A DNA stretch of 17,116 nucleotides from JBHELB01 sp041859045 (GCA_041859045.1 JBHELB010000046.1:1-17116), one strand, 5' to 3'; counted from the first letter of the stretch, positions 7,501 to 14,904 are shown. Translations and numbers: made by a program. Notes: generated by a model from the sequence alone, not told the origin.

Positions 7501-8544
7501 ATGGCACTTCTTTCCTCTCAGCTTTCGAACAAGCGGATGGTTCCGTTTTGCCGCCAACTCTCGACGGCGTACTCGGCGGGGCTGCCGGTTATTCAGACGC
7601 TCGAGCTGACGGCGCGAGAATGTAAGGACACGCGGGTCAAGGGCATTCTCGAGCAGATGGCGTACTCCGTGCGCAACGGCGCGACCCTGGGCGACGCGGC
7701 GATGACCCAACAGAAGTATCTGCCCGAGTTGTTCGTGCAGTTATTGGCGGCCGGCGAGTATGGCGGCCGACTCGACGTCATGCTGCGGGATCTGGGCGGC
7801 TACTATGAAGACCGCCTGGCCATGCGGCGGCAGGCCATCAGCGCGATGCTCTACCCCATGTTCCTGCTCGCCGCGCTGTGGTTCTTCGGATCGTTCGGCA
7901 TGATGGCGCTCAAAGAGGGATTGGCGAACTTCGTGCAGCACGATGGACGTCAGGACTTCGATATCGGGGCGTTTCTTGTGCGCTACGGCTATTTTCAACT
8001 TCGTTGCATGAGCGTAGCTGCAGTCGTAATGGCGGTGTTTGTGTTGTTGGCGCGGATGGGCGCGTTTCGGCGCTTTATATCGGGCCTGACCACCCACATT
8101 TGGCCGCTTGCGCCGGTGACGCGCCGCATGACGCTTGCGCGTTTTTTCCGATGCTTCTCGCTGTTGCTGGGCTCGGGCGTGCCGATTGTTCAGGCGGTGC
8201 GTCAGAGCGCGAAGGCGGGCGCAAACGCCTACATGGAGAAGCAGTTTGAGAAGGCCATCGGTCCGATTCAGGAAGGCGCGACGCTGACCCAGGCGTTTCA
8301 CGACGTGCCACTGACCTCGCTCGCCCGCGAGATGCTCCACATTGGCGAAGTCTCGGGCAACCTCGAAACCCACCTCCAAAAACTGTCGGAATATCACTTC
8401 ACCGAGGCGCGCCACGCGATTGATATTGCGCTGAAGGTGTTTCAGTATGTACTCTTTGTTTCGGTAGCCGTCGCGATCGGTTACTTCGTTATTTCGTTCT
8501 ACTCGTCTTATATCGGAGGAGTTACGGATGCACTCGGAGTTTGA
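7501..8544 (+). CDS. GspF/PilC-family inner-membrane platform protein
   Basis: A 347-residue protein with the duplicated T2SSF domain. Domain 1 spans ~12-135 and domain 2 ~213-340, each with the family's GE-x-G-x-L turn (GEYGGRL at 85-91, GEVSGNL at 282-288). Three TM helices lie at ~112-135, ~167-187 and ~311-333, as expected for GspF/PilC. Start ATG 7501 with GGGAG at 7485-7489 (11 nt spacing). In type II secretion and type IV pilus systems this protein is the inner-membrane platform that couples the GspE/PilB ATPase to pilin assembly. No ATPase, pilin or prepilin peptidase is visible nearby, so it is an orphan here. It is ~50 residues shorter than typical (~400), mainly at the N-terminus, where ATPase contacts usually lie. 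A type II/IV identity cannot be decided from this sequence. Confidence 0.92.
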   Translation: MALLSSQLSNKRMVPFCRQLSTAYSAGLPVIQTLELTARECKDTRVKGILEQMAYSVRNGATLGDAAMTQQKYLPELFVQLLAAGEYGGRLDVMLRDLGGYYEDRLAMRRQAISAMLYPMFLLAALWFFGSFGMMALKEGLANFVQHDGRQDFDIGAFLVRYGYFQLRCMSVAAVVMAVFVLLARMGAFRRFISGLTTHIWPLAPVTRRMTLARFFRCFSLLLGSGVPIVQAVRQSAKAGANAYMEKQFEKAIGPIQEGATLTQAFHDVPLTSLAREMLHIGEVSGNLETHLQKLSEYHFTEARHAIDIALKVFQYVLFVSVAVAIGYFVISFYSSYIGGVTDALGV

Positions 8545-9049
8545 TTCGGCCCCGCCCGAACCCAAGGACTACACCCGCGCGCTGTGGGTGGGGGTGTTGG
8601 TACTTGTCGTGGCCATGATTGCGGTTATGTTCTACCTCGGCGCCCGGCAAGACGCCGGCGTGTCGCGGGTACGCGCCCGCCACATTCTCATCACGTATAA
8701 CAAAGACGACGTCACCGATCGCGCCCGAGCGATTCGTCAGGCGAAAGACCTCTTGGCTCGCCTCAAAAATGGAGAGGACTTCGCGGCGTTGGCGTTGGAG
8801 TATTCCAGTGACAAAGATTCCGCGCGCAACGGCGGCGACTTGGGGTGGAGCCGCATGCGGACGTACGACAAAAACATCGAAGAGTATGTTTGGAAAGCCC
8901 CGTTGAACACGCCGAGCGAGGTGCTTCAGACGGATTTCGGATATCACATCGTGGAAGTAACGGCCCGCGAGATTGCGCCGCAAGATGCGTATCTTTTCCT
9001 TCGCGACGTGGAATCGGCGGGAGGGGCTTCGTCCGGCGCGGGGTCGTAG
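8528..9049 (+). CDS. Membrane-anchored parvulin-type peptidyl-prolyl isomerase
   Basis: A 173-residue protein. ATG 8528 is preceded by GGAGGA (8515-8520), and the gene overlaps the end of the GspF-like gene by 17 nt in another frame, which implies coupled translation. A short cytoplasmic N-terminus, one TM helix (~19-38) without a clear cleavage site, then a single PpiC/rotamase domain (~47-147) are visible. Family marks include RARHILI (H52), EDFAALALEYSSDKDSARNG, GGDLGW and VLQTDFGYHIVEV. It should act in the periplasm, catalysing cis-trans isomerisation of prolyl bonds during folding of exported proteins. It lacks the SurA/PrsA flanking chaperone domains. The tight overlap suggests its clients may include components of the machinery that the GspF-like protein serves; that is inference. 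Confidence 0.92.
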   Translation: MHSEFDSAPPEPKDYTRALWVGVLVLVVAMIAVMFYLGARQDAGVSRVRARHILITYNKDDVTDRARAIRQAKDLLARLKNGEDFAALALEYSSDKDSARNGGDLGWSRMRTYDKNIEEYVWKAPLNTPSEVLQTDFGYHIVEVTAREIAPQDAYLFLRDVESAGGASSGAGS

Positions 9050-9109
9050 GCGAACGAGCTTAACGCCCGGACGACCAACAACACGCACACAACACAAAAG
9101 GGTAGTATC

Positions 9110-10195
9110 ATGATCGATCTCTATGGTTCTCCGTTGTACAGTCCGACGCTGAAGAGCCGCGCCATCACCGCCGAAAACACGACCGGCGCGGTGGGGGCGG
9201 GCGGAAAGGCCATGAACGGCCGCAAGGGCAGCGCCTTTTTTCCCAATCTCGAAAAGGGTCAGACCTATACGTTCGCGGAGATCGACGGACCCGGCGCGAT
9301 TCGTCACATCTGGATCACGATTCCCAAGCGATTCCCGCGCATGCTGCGTAGTCTTGTGCTGCGCGCATATTGGGATGGCCAGGACGTGCCGTCCGTGGAA
9401 GCGCCGCTAAGCGATTTTTTTGGCACGTCCCACGGCCGCACGGCGCACATGGAGAATCTGTTTCAACTCATCGCCGAGGGGAAGGGATTCAACAGTTACT
9501 TCTACATGCCGTTCGCGAAACATGCGAAACTCACCATCACCAACGACTCCGAGGAAGACCTCGGGATGTTTTTCTATCAAGTGGACTACACCTTGGGCGA
9601 TCCCGTCGATGCGTCGACGCCGTATTTCCACGCGCAGTTCCGCCGCGTTCCGCAGACGGAACTCTACAAGGACTACGTGATTTTGGATGGGGTCGAGGGA
9701 CAGGGGCGGTTCCTGGGCGCGAACATCGGAATCGTCGATCGTTACCGCGCCTACGATGTGTGGTGGGGCGAAGGCGAAGTGAAGTTCTTCATCGACGACG
9801 ACACCGACTACCCGACGATCTGCGGCACGGGCTCTGAAGACTACGCATGCAGCGCCTGGGGGCTTGGCCGGTTTCACGCGCGCGAATGCGGCGCGCCGAT
9901 TATCGACGACCGCTACATTTCGTTTTACCGTTTTCATGTGAGCGACCCGATCTATTTCAGCAAGCGGCTTAAGGTGACGTTGCAGCAGATTGGCAACGAC
10001 GGGCAGGTGGGGCCCGCGACGGAAGACGGCCGCTTGGGCGAGTTCGTTCGCGCGGGCGAGTACAAGAAGGACGCCGAAGGCGGCAACTACGAGCGCTGCG
10101 ACGACGTGTGCTCGACGGCGTATTGGTATCAGACGTTGCCGACGACAATGCCGCTGGTTTTCCCGGAGCGCAGCCTGCGCGTGTTCAACCTTTAG
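9110..10195 (+). CDS. DUF2961 / GH172-family glycoside hydrolase-like protein
   Basis: A 361-residue protein; ATG 9110 has AAAGGG at 9097-9102. The sequence is typical of DUF2961: SRAITAENTTGAVGAGGKAM at the N-terminus, then IDGPGAIRHIWITIP, PLSDFFG, a central FYQVDYTL strand, and GTGSEDY (239-245). DUF2961 proteins are now classed as GH172. Characterised members act on alpha-fructofuranosides/difructose anhydrides or D-arabinofuranosides, using two catalytic glutamates; E243 in GTGSEDY is a good candidate for one of them. No signal peptide is seen, so it is probably cytoplasmic. It follows the parvulin gene by 60 nt but is functionally unrelated to it. No transporter or sugar-catabolism gene is adjacent, so the substrate cannot be deduced. 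Confidence 0.9.
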   Translation: MIDLYGSPLYSPTLKSRAITAENTTGAVGAGGKAMNGRKGSAFFPNLEKGQTYTFAEIDGPGAIRHIWITIPKRFPRMLRSLVLRAYWDGQDVPSVEAPLSDFFGTSHGRTAHMENLFQLIAEGKGFNSYFYMPFAKHAKLTITNDSEEDLGMFFYQVDYTLGDPVDASTPYFHAQFRRVPQTELYKDYVILDGVEGQGRFLGANIGIVDRYRAYDVWWGEGEVKFFIDDDTDYPTICGTGSEDYACSAWGLGRFHARECGAPIIDDRYISFYRFHVSDPIYFSKRLKVTLQQIGNDGQVGPATEDGRLGEFVRAGEYKKDAEGGNYERCDDVCSTAYWYQTLPTTMPLVFPERSLRVFNL

Positions 10196-10218
10196 AGCGA
10201 GGCGGTTTCCCGGTCGAG

Positions 10219-10268
10219 GCGTGCACAGGACAGGTCGGAATGCATGTGTAGCAAGTGCCTGTGCACGC
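10219..10268. repeat. 11-bp perfect inverted repeat between convergent genes
   Basis: GCGTGCACAGG (10219-10229) is the exact reverse complement of CCTGTGCACGC (10258-10268), with a 28-nt loop. It lies 24 nt past the stop of the GH172 gene and ~100 nt past the stop of the convergent AAA+ gene. It could be a bidirectional transcription stop, but there is no T-run on either side, so a protein-binding site or a small repeat element is equally possible. Confidence 0.6.
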
Positions 10269-10368
10269 GGGGGGCGTTTGAGGATTCTCGAAGGTCTCGA
10301 TCGCGAGCGGCGCAATGCGTGCCCGGCGGGTCTTGCCGCGTGCGGCGGGGCGCTTGGGTTTGGGCACC

Positions 10369-12252
10369 TTAGCCACGCTCGGCCTCGGCGGTTTCACCTT
10401 CGGTCTCATCGGTGGGCTCGCGTAACACGACGTCGCCATCGACGTACGACATCGGATTTCCCGTTTGCGCATCGCCGACCACGAAATTCGCCGCTTCCCG
10501 GAACGCCTCGTTGAACGATTCCTGGCTAAACGGCTCGCGCTCCGTCGTTTCTTCGGGTTCACTTTGCTGCAGGAAGGGTTCGTCGTTCGGCAATACGGCT
10601 GCGTCGTCATGATCGGCAAAACGTCGCGCAAGGTCTGATACAGTGACCGCGATTTCCGAAAGACGCGGCCCCAAAATGCCGAGTTCCTTGGCCGCAGCGC
10701 GTTCCCCTTGCCGAAGCTCTTCGATAAGAGTGCGCTGCTCGGCCATGCGCCGTTCAAGTTCGCCGGCCTGCGCGTTGGCCTCAGCGACCTGCGCCGCCGC
10801 ATCCACCCGCAACGCCTCCAGTTCCTGCCGCAACGAATCCGCCTCCTGCAACGCCGACTCAACCCGCGCCGAAATCATGTCGCACTCGGCGCGCGCCGCG
10901 TCCAGATCGGCCCGCATGGTGTCCCGTTCGGCCTTGGCCCGCTCGAGATCGGGAAGTAGTTGGTGGAGATCGTCCGCCGTTCGATCATAATCGCCGCGCA
11001 AGCGATCTCGCTCAGCGCGTAACGCATCGCGTTCCGTCACCAGGGCGAGCCGCTCTTCGGCCAAAGTATCCCGCTCGGTCTTCAAAGCCTCTTGTTCCGC
11101 AAGCAACGCCTCGCGCTCCATGGCCAACTCGCTGCATTTGCTTGCCAATGCGTCGCGCTCGTCTTTCAGGGTCTCACGGTCCGCCGCGATCTCATCGCGC
11201 TCGCCGCGCAACGTGGCCGTTTCCAGGTTCAGCGCCGTGCGCAGTGTCTGCACCTCATGTTCAAGCGCTTCGCGCGCGGAGGCGGCCTCAAGGGCCTCCG
11301 CCTCCAACGTCGCGACGTGATCCAATGCCGCGCGGGCTTCGAGGCGCGCCGCCTCGAGTTCCGCCTCCACCGCTTCGACGGGCGGACGTTTGGCCAAAGC
11401 CTCCTCAAGCGCGTCGATCTGTTGGCGATGTTCCGTCTCCACCGCCGCGAAGCGCACGCGATTGGCCTCAATTTGCTCAAGCAGTCCCTGCGCGCGGGTC
11501 AGCAGTTCGCTCGCCTCCGAGCGCGCTTTGCTCCCGTCGTCACGGGCCTCCTCGAGTCGCGCTTCAAGTTCCGCGCGTCGCGTTTCCATAGCGGCCAAGC
11601 GGCCTTCCAGCTCCGCGATCCGCGCCACTTGCGCCGTGTTTTGCGTGGAGCCGGATTCCGTCACTTGCCGAGCCTGCCATTCTTGGGCCTCCTGCCGCGC
11701 CAGACGCCGCAAGAATTCCGGACGCCGCTCGGGGCGAAGCGGGGCCATCAGCACGATGCGTGCGCTGGAAAGCGTTTGTTGAAGCCCGGCGGGAAGTTGG
11801 CGTAGACGGCCGGGGTGGACATTCGACGCAATTAACACGCGGTGTCCGCGGTCGACAAAAATCCGCACGATCGCGCCCAGTTCCTCGAGCGCGTAGGCAG
11901 GGTCAGGCGCGGCGTTTTTTGTGGCGGGGATGGGGCGATCCGCCAGTTCGAGTTGATCCACCAGGAGCAGCGCATTCGGACTGCGATCCAGGGGAGAGGG
12001 GTCGGCGATCAGCGCGCGCACCTGGTCCGGGACATTGTGCGGCGTGACATAGGCGAGGCCCGCCCGCACCGATGACGCGCGCACCTGATTGACGACGGCG
12101 TACAGGAGGTGGGTCTTGCCGCTGCCTTCTTCTCCAAGGATAACGACCGGAGAGGAACCGATATCCTCAAGCTGTGCGGCCGCTAGACAGAGATCGTGAA
12201 CCTCGCGGTTCGCATCATCGACCAGAAACGTACTAAAGCTGTAATGTTTCAT
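10369..12252 (-). CDS. DnaA/Hda-like AAA+ ATPase domain fused to a long coiled coil
   Basis: A 627-residue protein, taking ATG at 12252 as start. The frame runs further upstream, but a promoter (12287-12315) overlaps that part, and MKHYSFSTFLVDDANREVHD matches the usual beginning of DnaA/Hda ATPase domains. Residues ~5-185 hold the AAA+ core: Walker A GEEGSGKT (40-47, K46), Walker B ALLLVDQLE (D99; Gln follows where DnaA has a second Asp), a sensor-1-like strand RVLIASNVHPGRLRQLPAGL, and a PLRPERRPEFLRRLAR end. The helical lid is mostly missing and there is no DnaA domain IV DNA-binding helix-turn-helix. Residues ~205-555 are continuous heptad-like coiled coil rich in Glu, Ala, Arg and Leu, ending in an acidic tail of ~70 residues. 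The start has GGGAG at 12266-12270, 13 nt upstream, which is long. It may regulate replication initiation or link a DnaA-like ATPase to a scaffold or SMC-like function. Function unknown. Confidence 0.85.
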   Translation of the reverse strand: MKHYSFSTFLVDDANREVHDLCLAAAQLEDIGSSPVVILGEEGSGKTHLLYAVVNQVRASSVRAGLAYVTPHNVPDQVRALIADPSPLDRSPNALLLVDQLELADRPIPATKNAAPDPAYALEELGAIVRIFVDRGHRVLIASNVHPGRLRQLPAGLQQTLSSARIVLMAPLRPERRPEFLRRLARQEAQEWQARQVTESGSTQNTAQVARIAELEGRLAAMETRRAELEARLEEARDDGSKARSEASELLTRAQGLLEQIEANRVRFAAVETEHRQQIDALEEALAKRPPVEAVEAELEAARLEARAALDHVATLEAEALEAASAREALEHEVQTLRTALNLETATLRGERDEIAADRETLKDERDALASKCSELAMEREALLAEQEALKTERDTLAEERLALVTERDALRAERDRLRGDYDRTADDLHQLLPDLERAKAERDTMRADLDAARAECDMISARVESALQEADSLRQELEALRVDAAAQVAEANAQAGELERRMAEQRTLIEELRQGERAAAKELGILGPRLSEIAVTVSDLARRFADHDDAAVLPNDEPFLQQSEPEETTEREPFSQESFNEAFREAANFVVGDAQTGNPMSYVDGDVVLREPTDETEGETAEAERG

Positions 12253-12286
12253 GCCGGAATTCGCACTCCCTCGGTCGTATACCCGA

Positions 12287-12315
12287 ATTCTAGTCCTGCC
12301 CAGAGGGCGAATCAA
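12287..12315 (-). promoter_or_regulatory. Sigma70-like promoter of the DnaA-like/coiled-coil gene
   Basis: Read on the - strand: TTGATT (12315-12310), a 17-nt spacer, then TAGAAT (12292-12287). Matches to TTGACA and TATAAT are 4/6 and 5/6. Transcription would begin near 12280, giving a ~28-nt leader before ATG 12252. This supports the shorter start for the downstream gene. Confidence 0.65.
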
Positions 12316-12351
12316 CCGATGCCGTTTCGGGAGAACGCTCGGCGCGTGCGG

Positions 12352-13044
12352 CTAGCCCATCAGTCGGTAGAGAAACGAAGGCGGACGGGTTTCGAACGTC
12401 ATCCACTCGCCGGTATACGGGTGATAGAGCGCCAGCGAGATCGCGTGCAGGGCGACGCGATGGTGCGCGCCGTCTCCACCGCCGTATTTCTTGTCGCCGA
12501 CAATCGGGTTGCCGTTCTCCGAGAGGTGGACACGGATCTGATGTTTGCGGCCGGTTAGGAGCGTGACCTCGACGAGACTGTACTCCGCGGATTCCCTCAA
12601 GACGCGGTACGCCGTGTGCGAGAGTTTGCCGTGAACCCGGTCCGAGGTGGAGCGGACGACATGGGCCTTGTTTTCGATGAGGTAGGACGTAAGCGTTCCT
12701 TCTCGGGGATTGAGCCAGCCGAACACCACCGCCAAATAGCGCTTTTCTGCGTCGTCCCACTGGCGCTGAAGGTGTTCCTTGGCCTCGATGTTCTTCGCGA
12801 ACACCAGAATGCCCGACACCTCACGGTCGAGCCGATGCACAATGAAAATGCGATTGCGCGAGCGCGCGCATCCCTTGCGGACATAGTTCGTCAGCCGGTA
12901 GTACGCCGTGCGCTCTTTCTCGGAGTCCGTGCCCACCGTGAGCAGCCCCGGCGCTTTATCGACGACAAGGATGTCGCGATCCTCGTAAAGGATCTCGAGG
13001 CCTTGTGGTTTATGACGTCCGCCGGGGGACTTCTGTCTTGGCAT
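12352..13044 (-). CDS. RluA-family 23S rRNA/tRNA pseudouridine synthase
   Basis: A 230-residue enzyme that converts uridine to pseudouridine in structured RNA. ATG 13044 has AGGAG at 13051-13055 (6 nt spacing). RluA family motifs are all present: ILYEDRDILVVDKAPGLL (motif I region), the catalytic HRLDREVSG (70-78, D73), KRYLAVVFG, GRKHQIRVHL (165-174) and LHAISLALYHPYTGE near the end. There is no N-terminal S4 RNA-binding domain, so it is closer to RluA/TruC-like compact members than to RluD/RluC. The position modified cannot be told from sequence alone. It lies ~100 nt upstream of the AAA+ gene, but that gene has its own promoter. The N-terminus MPRQKSPGGRHKP is basic and probably disordered. 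Confidence 0.93.
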   Translation of the reverse strand: MPRQKSPGGRHKPQGLEILYEDRDILVVDKAPGLLTVGTDSEKERTAYYRLTNYVRKGCARSRNRIFIVHRLDREVSGILVFAKNIEAKEHLQRQWDDAEKRYLAVVFGWLNPREGTLTSYLIENKAHVVRSTSDRVHGKLSHTAYRVLRESAEYSLVEVTLLTGRKHQIRVHLSENGNPIVGDKKYGGGDGAHHRVALHAISLALYHPYTGEWMTFETRPPSFLYRLMG

Positions 13045-13072
13045 TGCCTACTCCTGCTGCTTGGCGGCCGCT

Positions 13073-13081
13073 ATCATACCA
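13073..13081 (-). promoter_or_regulatory. Extended -10 promoter of the RluA-family gene
   Basis: On the - strand TGG (13081-13079) directly precedes TATGAT (13078-13073), an extended -10 element (TGnTATGAT, 5/6 to TATAAT). The -35 region is poor, as is common for extended -10 promoters. The predicted leader of ~20 nt contains AGGAG (13055-13051) before ATG 13044. Confidence 0.6.
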
Positions 13082-13110
13082 CGCGAGAGCAGGCCGGGAA
13101 GAGTTCGGAA

Positions 13111-13143
13111 TTCATCCACAGATTGCGCGGATGAACGCAGATG
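13111..13143. repeat. Copy of a dispersed intergenic repeat (ATCCACAGATT...CGCAGAT type)
   Basis: ATCCACAGATTGCGCGGATG (13114-13133) followed by AACGCAGAT (13134-13142) belongs to a degenerate sequence, of the form ATCTGCGT..ATC..CGC.AATCTGTGGAT on the other strand, that I recognise from intergenic DNA of many uncultured and environmental bacteria. It has no agreed name or function. Only one copy is visible here. It lies in the noncoding gap between the RluA gene and the fab cluster. Confidence 0.55.
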
Positions 13144-13206
13144 GAAAAGTCATAGAGAGAAAGAAAGAACCGAGAATGAAGAGAACCTCGTCTCTTGGAG
13201 AGAGGA

Positions 13207-13240
13207 CGGGAGAACCTTTTTCGGGGAAAAGGTTCTCCCG
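13207..13240 (-). terminator. 14-bp perfect hairpin after fabG
   Basis: CGGGAGAACCTTTT (13207-13220) pairs perfectly with AAAAGGTTCTCCCG (13227-13240) around a 6-nt loop. It starts 10 nt beyond the fabG stop codon, so it most likely ends the yceD-fabG transcript. On the - strand no T-run follows the stem; on the + strand GTTTTC follows. The termination mechanism is therefore uncertain, although the stem is very stable and nothing on the + strand upstream would need it. Confidence 0.7.
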
Positions 13241-13250
13241 GTTTTCTCAG

Positions 13251-13985
13251 TCACATCGCCAATCCGCCGTCGACGGTGAGGACGGCGCCGGTGGTATAGC
13301 TGGCCTCATCGGAGGCGAAGAAGCGCACGGCGGCGGCGATTTCTTCGCAGGTGCCGGAGCGTCCCATGGGAATCTGGGCGAGGACGGCCTTGCGCATATC
13401 TTCGGTGAAGACGGCGGTCATGTCGGTCTCGATGTAGCCGGGGGCAATAACGTTAACGGTGATCCCGCGGCTGGCAAGCTCTTGGGCAAGAGACTTGGAA
13501 AAACCGATCACGCCGGCTTTGGCGGCAGCGTAGTTGGTCTGCCCGGCTTGACCGCGTAGGCCGATCACGCTGGAAATGTTGATGATGCGGCCTTGGCGCT
13601 GTTTGAGCATCGAGCGCACCGCCGCGCGGCAGCAGTTGAACGCCCCGCGCAGGTTCGTGTCGAGCACGGATGTCCAGTCGTCGTCCTTCATGCGCATGAG
13701 CAGGCCGTCGCGGGTGATACCCGCGTTGTTGACGAGAATTTGCACCGGTCCGAACGCCTCATTTACCTCCGCGAACAGACGTTCCACGTCTTCCGCGCAG
13801 GCAACGTCCGCCTGGAACCCACGAGTCTGGCCTCCGATAGCCGCTGCCGCCTGGGCGGCGGTCTCTAGGCTGCGTCCGCACACGGCAACACGCGCGCCTT
13901 CCTTGGCGAACCGCTCGGCGCAAGCACGCCCGATGCCGCGGGTGCCGCCGGTGATCAGGACCACTCTATCGGTGAAGTCGCTCAT
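13251..13985 (-). CDS. fabG: 3-oxoacyl-[acyl-carrier-protein] reductase
   Basis: A 244-residue short-chain dehydrogenase that reduces 3-oxoacyl-ACP with NADPH in fatty-acid elongation. ATG 13985 is preceded by AGGAAA. The Rossmann glycine motif is TGGTRGIGRA (12-21); NNAGITRDGLLMRM (86-99) is highly FabG-specific; the catalytic residues are S139, Y152 and K156 (YAAAK), with N111 in the NLRGAF helix. PGYIETDMT (182-190) and the C-terminal TVDGGLAM are also typical. It is the last gene of the cluster, 31 nt after fabD, and is followed by a hairpin and not by acpP. SDR paralogues are common, but operon position and motifs make FabG secure. Confidence 0.96.
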   Translation of the reverse strand: MSDFTDRVVLITGGTRGIGRACAERFAKEGARVAVCGRSLETAAQAAAAIGGQTRGFQADVACAEDVERLFAEVNEAFGPVQILVNNAGITRDGLLMRMKDDDWTSVLDTNLRGAFNCCRAAVRSMLKQRQGRIINISSVIGLRGQAGQTNYAAAKAGVIGFSKSLAQELASRGITVNVIAPGYIETDMTAVFTEDMRKAVLAQIPMGRSGTCEEIAAAVRFFASDEASYTTGAVLTVDGGLAM

Positions 13986-14016
13986 GGCGTTTCCTTTCGT
14001 GTACGTAGTATTGCCG

Positions 14017-14904
14017 TTACGCGGTCAATGCGTCGGCGGCTTCAAGCGTTCCGGCAGTCTCAATGACGGGCGCGCCGTCCATGCGTTTGGCGATGCCCTG
14101 CAGTACCTTGCCCGGGCCAACCTCGAACGCGCGCACGGGCCCGAGACAGATCATGACGTCGGTCCAGCGAACGGGCGACATGATTTGCGTGCCAAGAACT
14201 TGGCGGATGTTTTCCGGATCCGCGTTCGGTGCGCCGGTAACCGATGAGACGTAGGTGCAACGTGGCGCGGAAAACTTCACGTCGCGCAGGGTCTCTCGGA
14301 ATGTGTCCGCCGCGCGCTGCATGAGTTTCGAGTGAAACGGTCCCGAGACGGGCAACGGCAACACGCGTTTCGCGCCTGCCGCTTTGAGCGCGGCTTCGGC
14401 GGCCTGCACACCCTCAACCGTGCCCGAAATAATGGTCTGCTGCGGGCCGTTGTAGTTTGCGATCTGCACGTCGGCGGGCAGCGCCGCCTCGATGGCCGCG
14501 GGGTCGAGGCCCACCACCGCCGCCATGCTCCCCGCAGGCACGTTCTCGGACATCAGCTTCGCGCGCAACTGCACAAGGCGCAACGCCGTGTCGAATTCGA
14601 GGACACCCGCCACGGTAAGCGCCGTGAACACGCCCAAGCTGTGGCCCGCCGCCGCGCTCGGCTCGATGCCGCGTCCGCGCAGGTGCTCGGCTATCGCCAC
14701 GCCCGCGGCAAAGAGCGCGGGCTGGGCCATGCGGGTGTCGGTCAACGCCTCCGCAGGTCCTTCAAACATCGTCGTCAACAATTCGGGGCCGCACGCAGCC
14801 GCGGCCGCATCAAGCACCGTGCGCGCCTTCGGCGAACCCTCGTAAAAATCTTTGCACATCCCCGGCGTCTGGCTTCCTTGGCCCGGAAAAAGAAATGCCG
14901 TCAC
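14017..14904 (-). CDS. fabD: Malonyl-CoA:ACP transacylase
   Basis: A 295-residue enzyme that moves malonyl groups from CoA to acyl carrier protein. It starts at GTG 14904, overlapping the plsX stop by 4 nt (GTGA), a sign of coupled translation. Motifs: FPGQGSQTPGM (6-16), the nucleophile in GHSLG (87-91, S89), LRLVQLRAKLM (108-118, R114), and GPFHSKLM with catalytic H191. The residue after GHSLG is Val (GVF), where most FabD proteins have Glu (GEY/GEF); that residue is not catalytic. Length is within the usual ~300-310. Confidence 0.96.
   Translation of the reverse strand: MTAFLFPGQGSQTPGMCKDFYEGSPKARTVLDAAAAACGPELLTTMFEGPAEALTDTRMAQPALFAAGVAIAEHLRGRGIEPSAAAGHSLGVFTALTVAGVLEFDTALRLVQLRAKLMSENVPAGSMAAVVGLDPAAIEAALPADVQIANYNGPQQTIISGTVEGVQAAEAALKAAGAKRVLPLPVSGPFHSKLMQRAADTFRETLRDVKFSAPRCTYVSSVTGAPNADPENIRQVLGTQIMSPVRWTDVMICLGPVRAFEVGPGKVLQGIAKRMDGAPVIETAGTLEAADALTA

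Larger units (their letters stand above)
13082..13250. other. Noncoding gap between the RluA gene and fabG
   Basis: This stretch holds the dispersed repeat, a purine-rich run (~13141-13185), a small bulged hairpin (CCTC-TCTC at 13186-13194 with GAGAGAGG at 13198-13205) and the strong hairpin at 13207-13240. No credible reading frame or RNA gene is visible. Confidence 0.6.

Noticed and set aside
11092..11805. + strand open frame opposite the coiled-coil gene
   Set aside because: Arg-rich mirror image of the Glu/Ala/Leu heptads; no ribosome site and no family resemblance.
12616..13134. + strand open frame opposite the RluA-family gene
   Set aside because: The - strand carries a complete pseudouridine synthase with all motifs, promoter and ribosome site.
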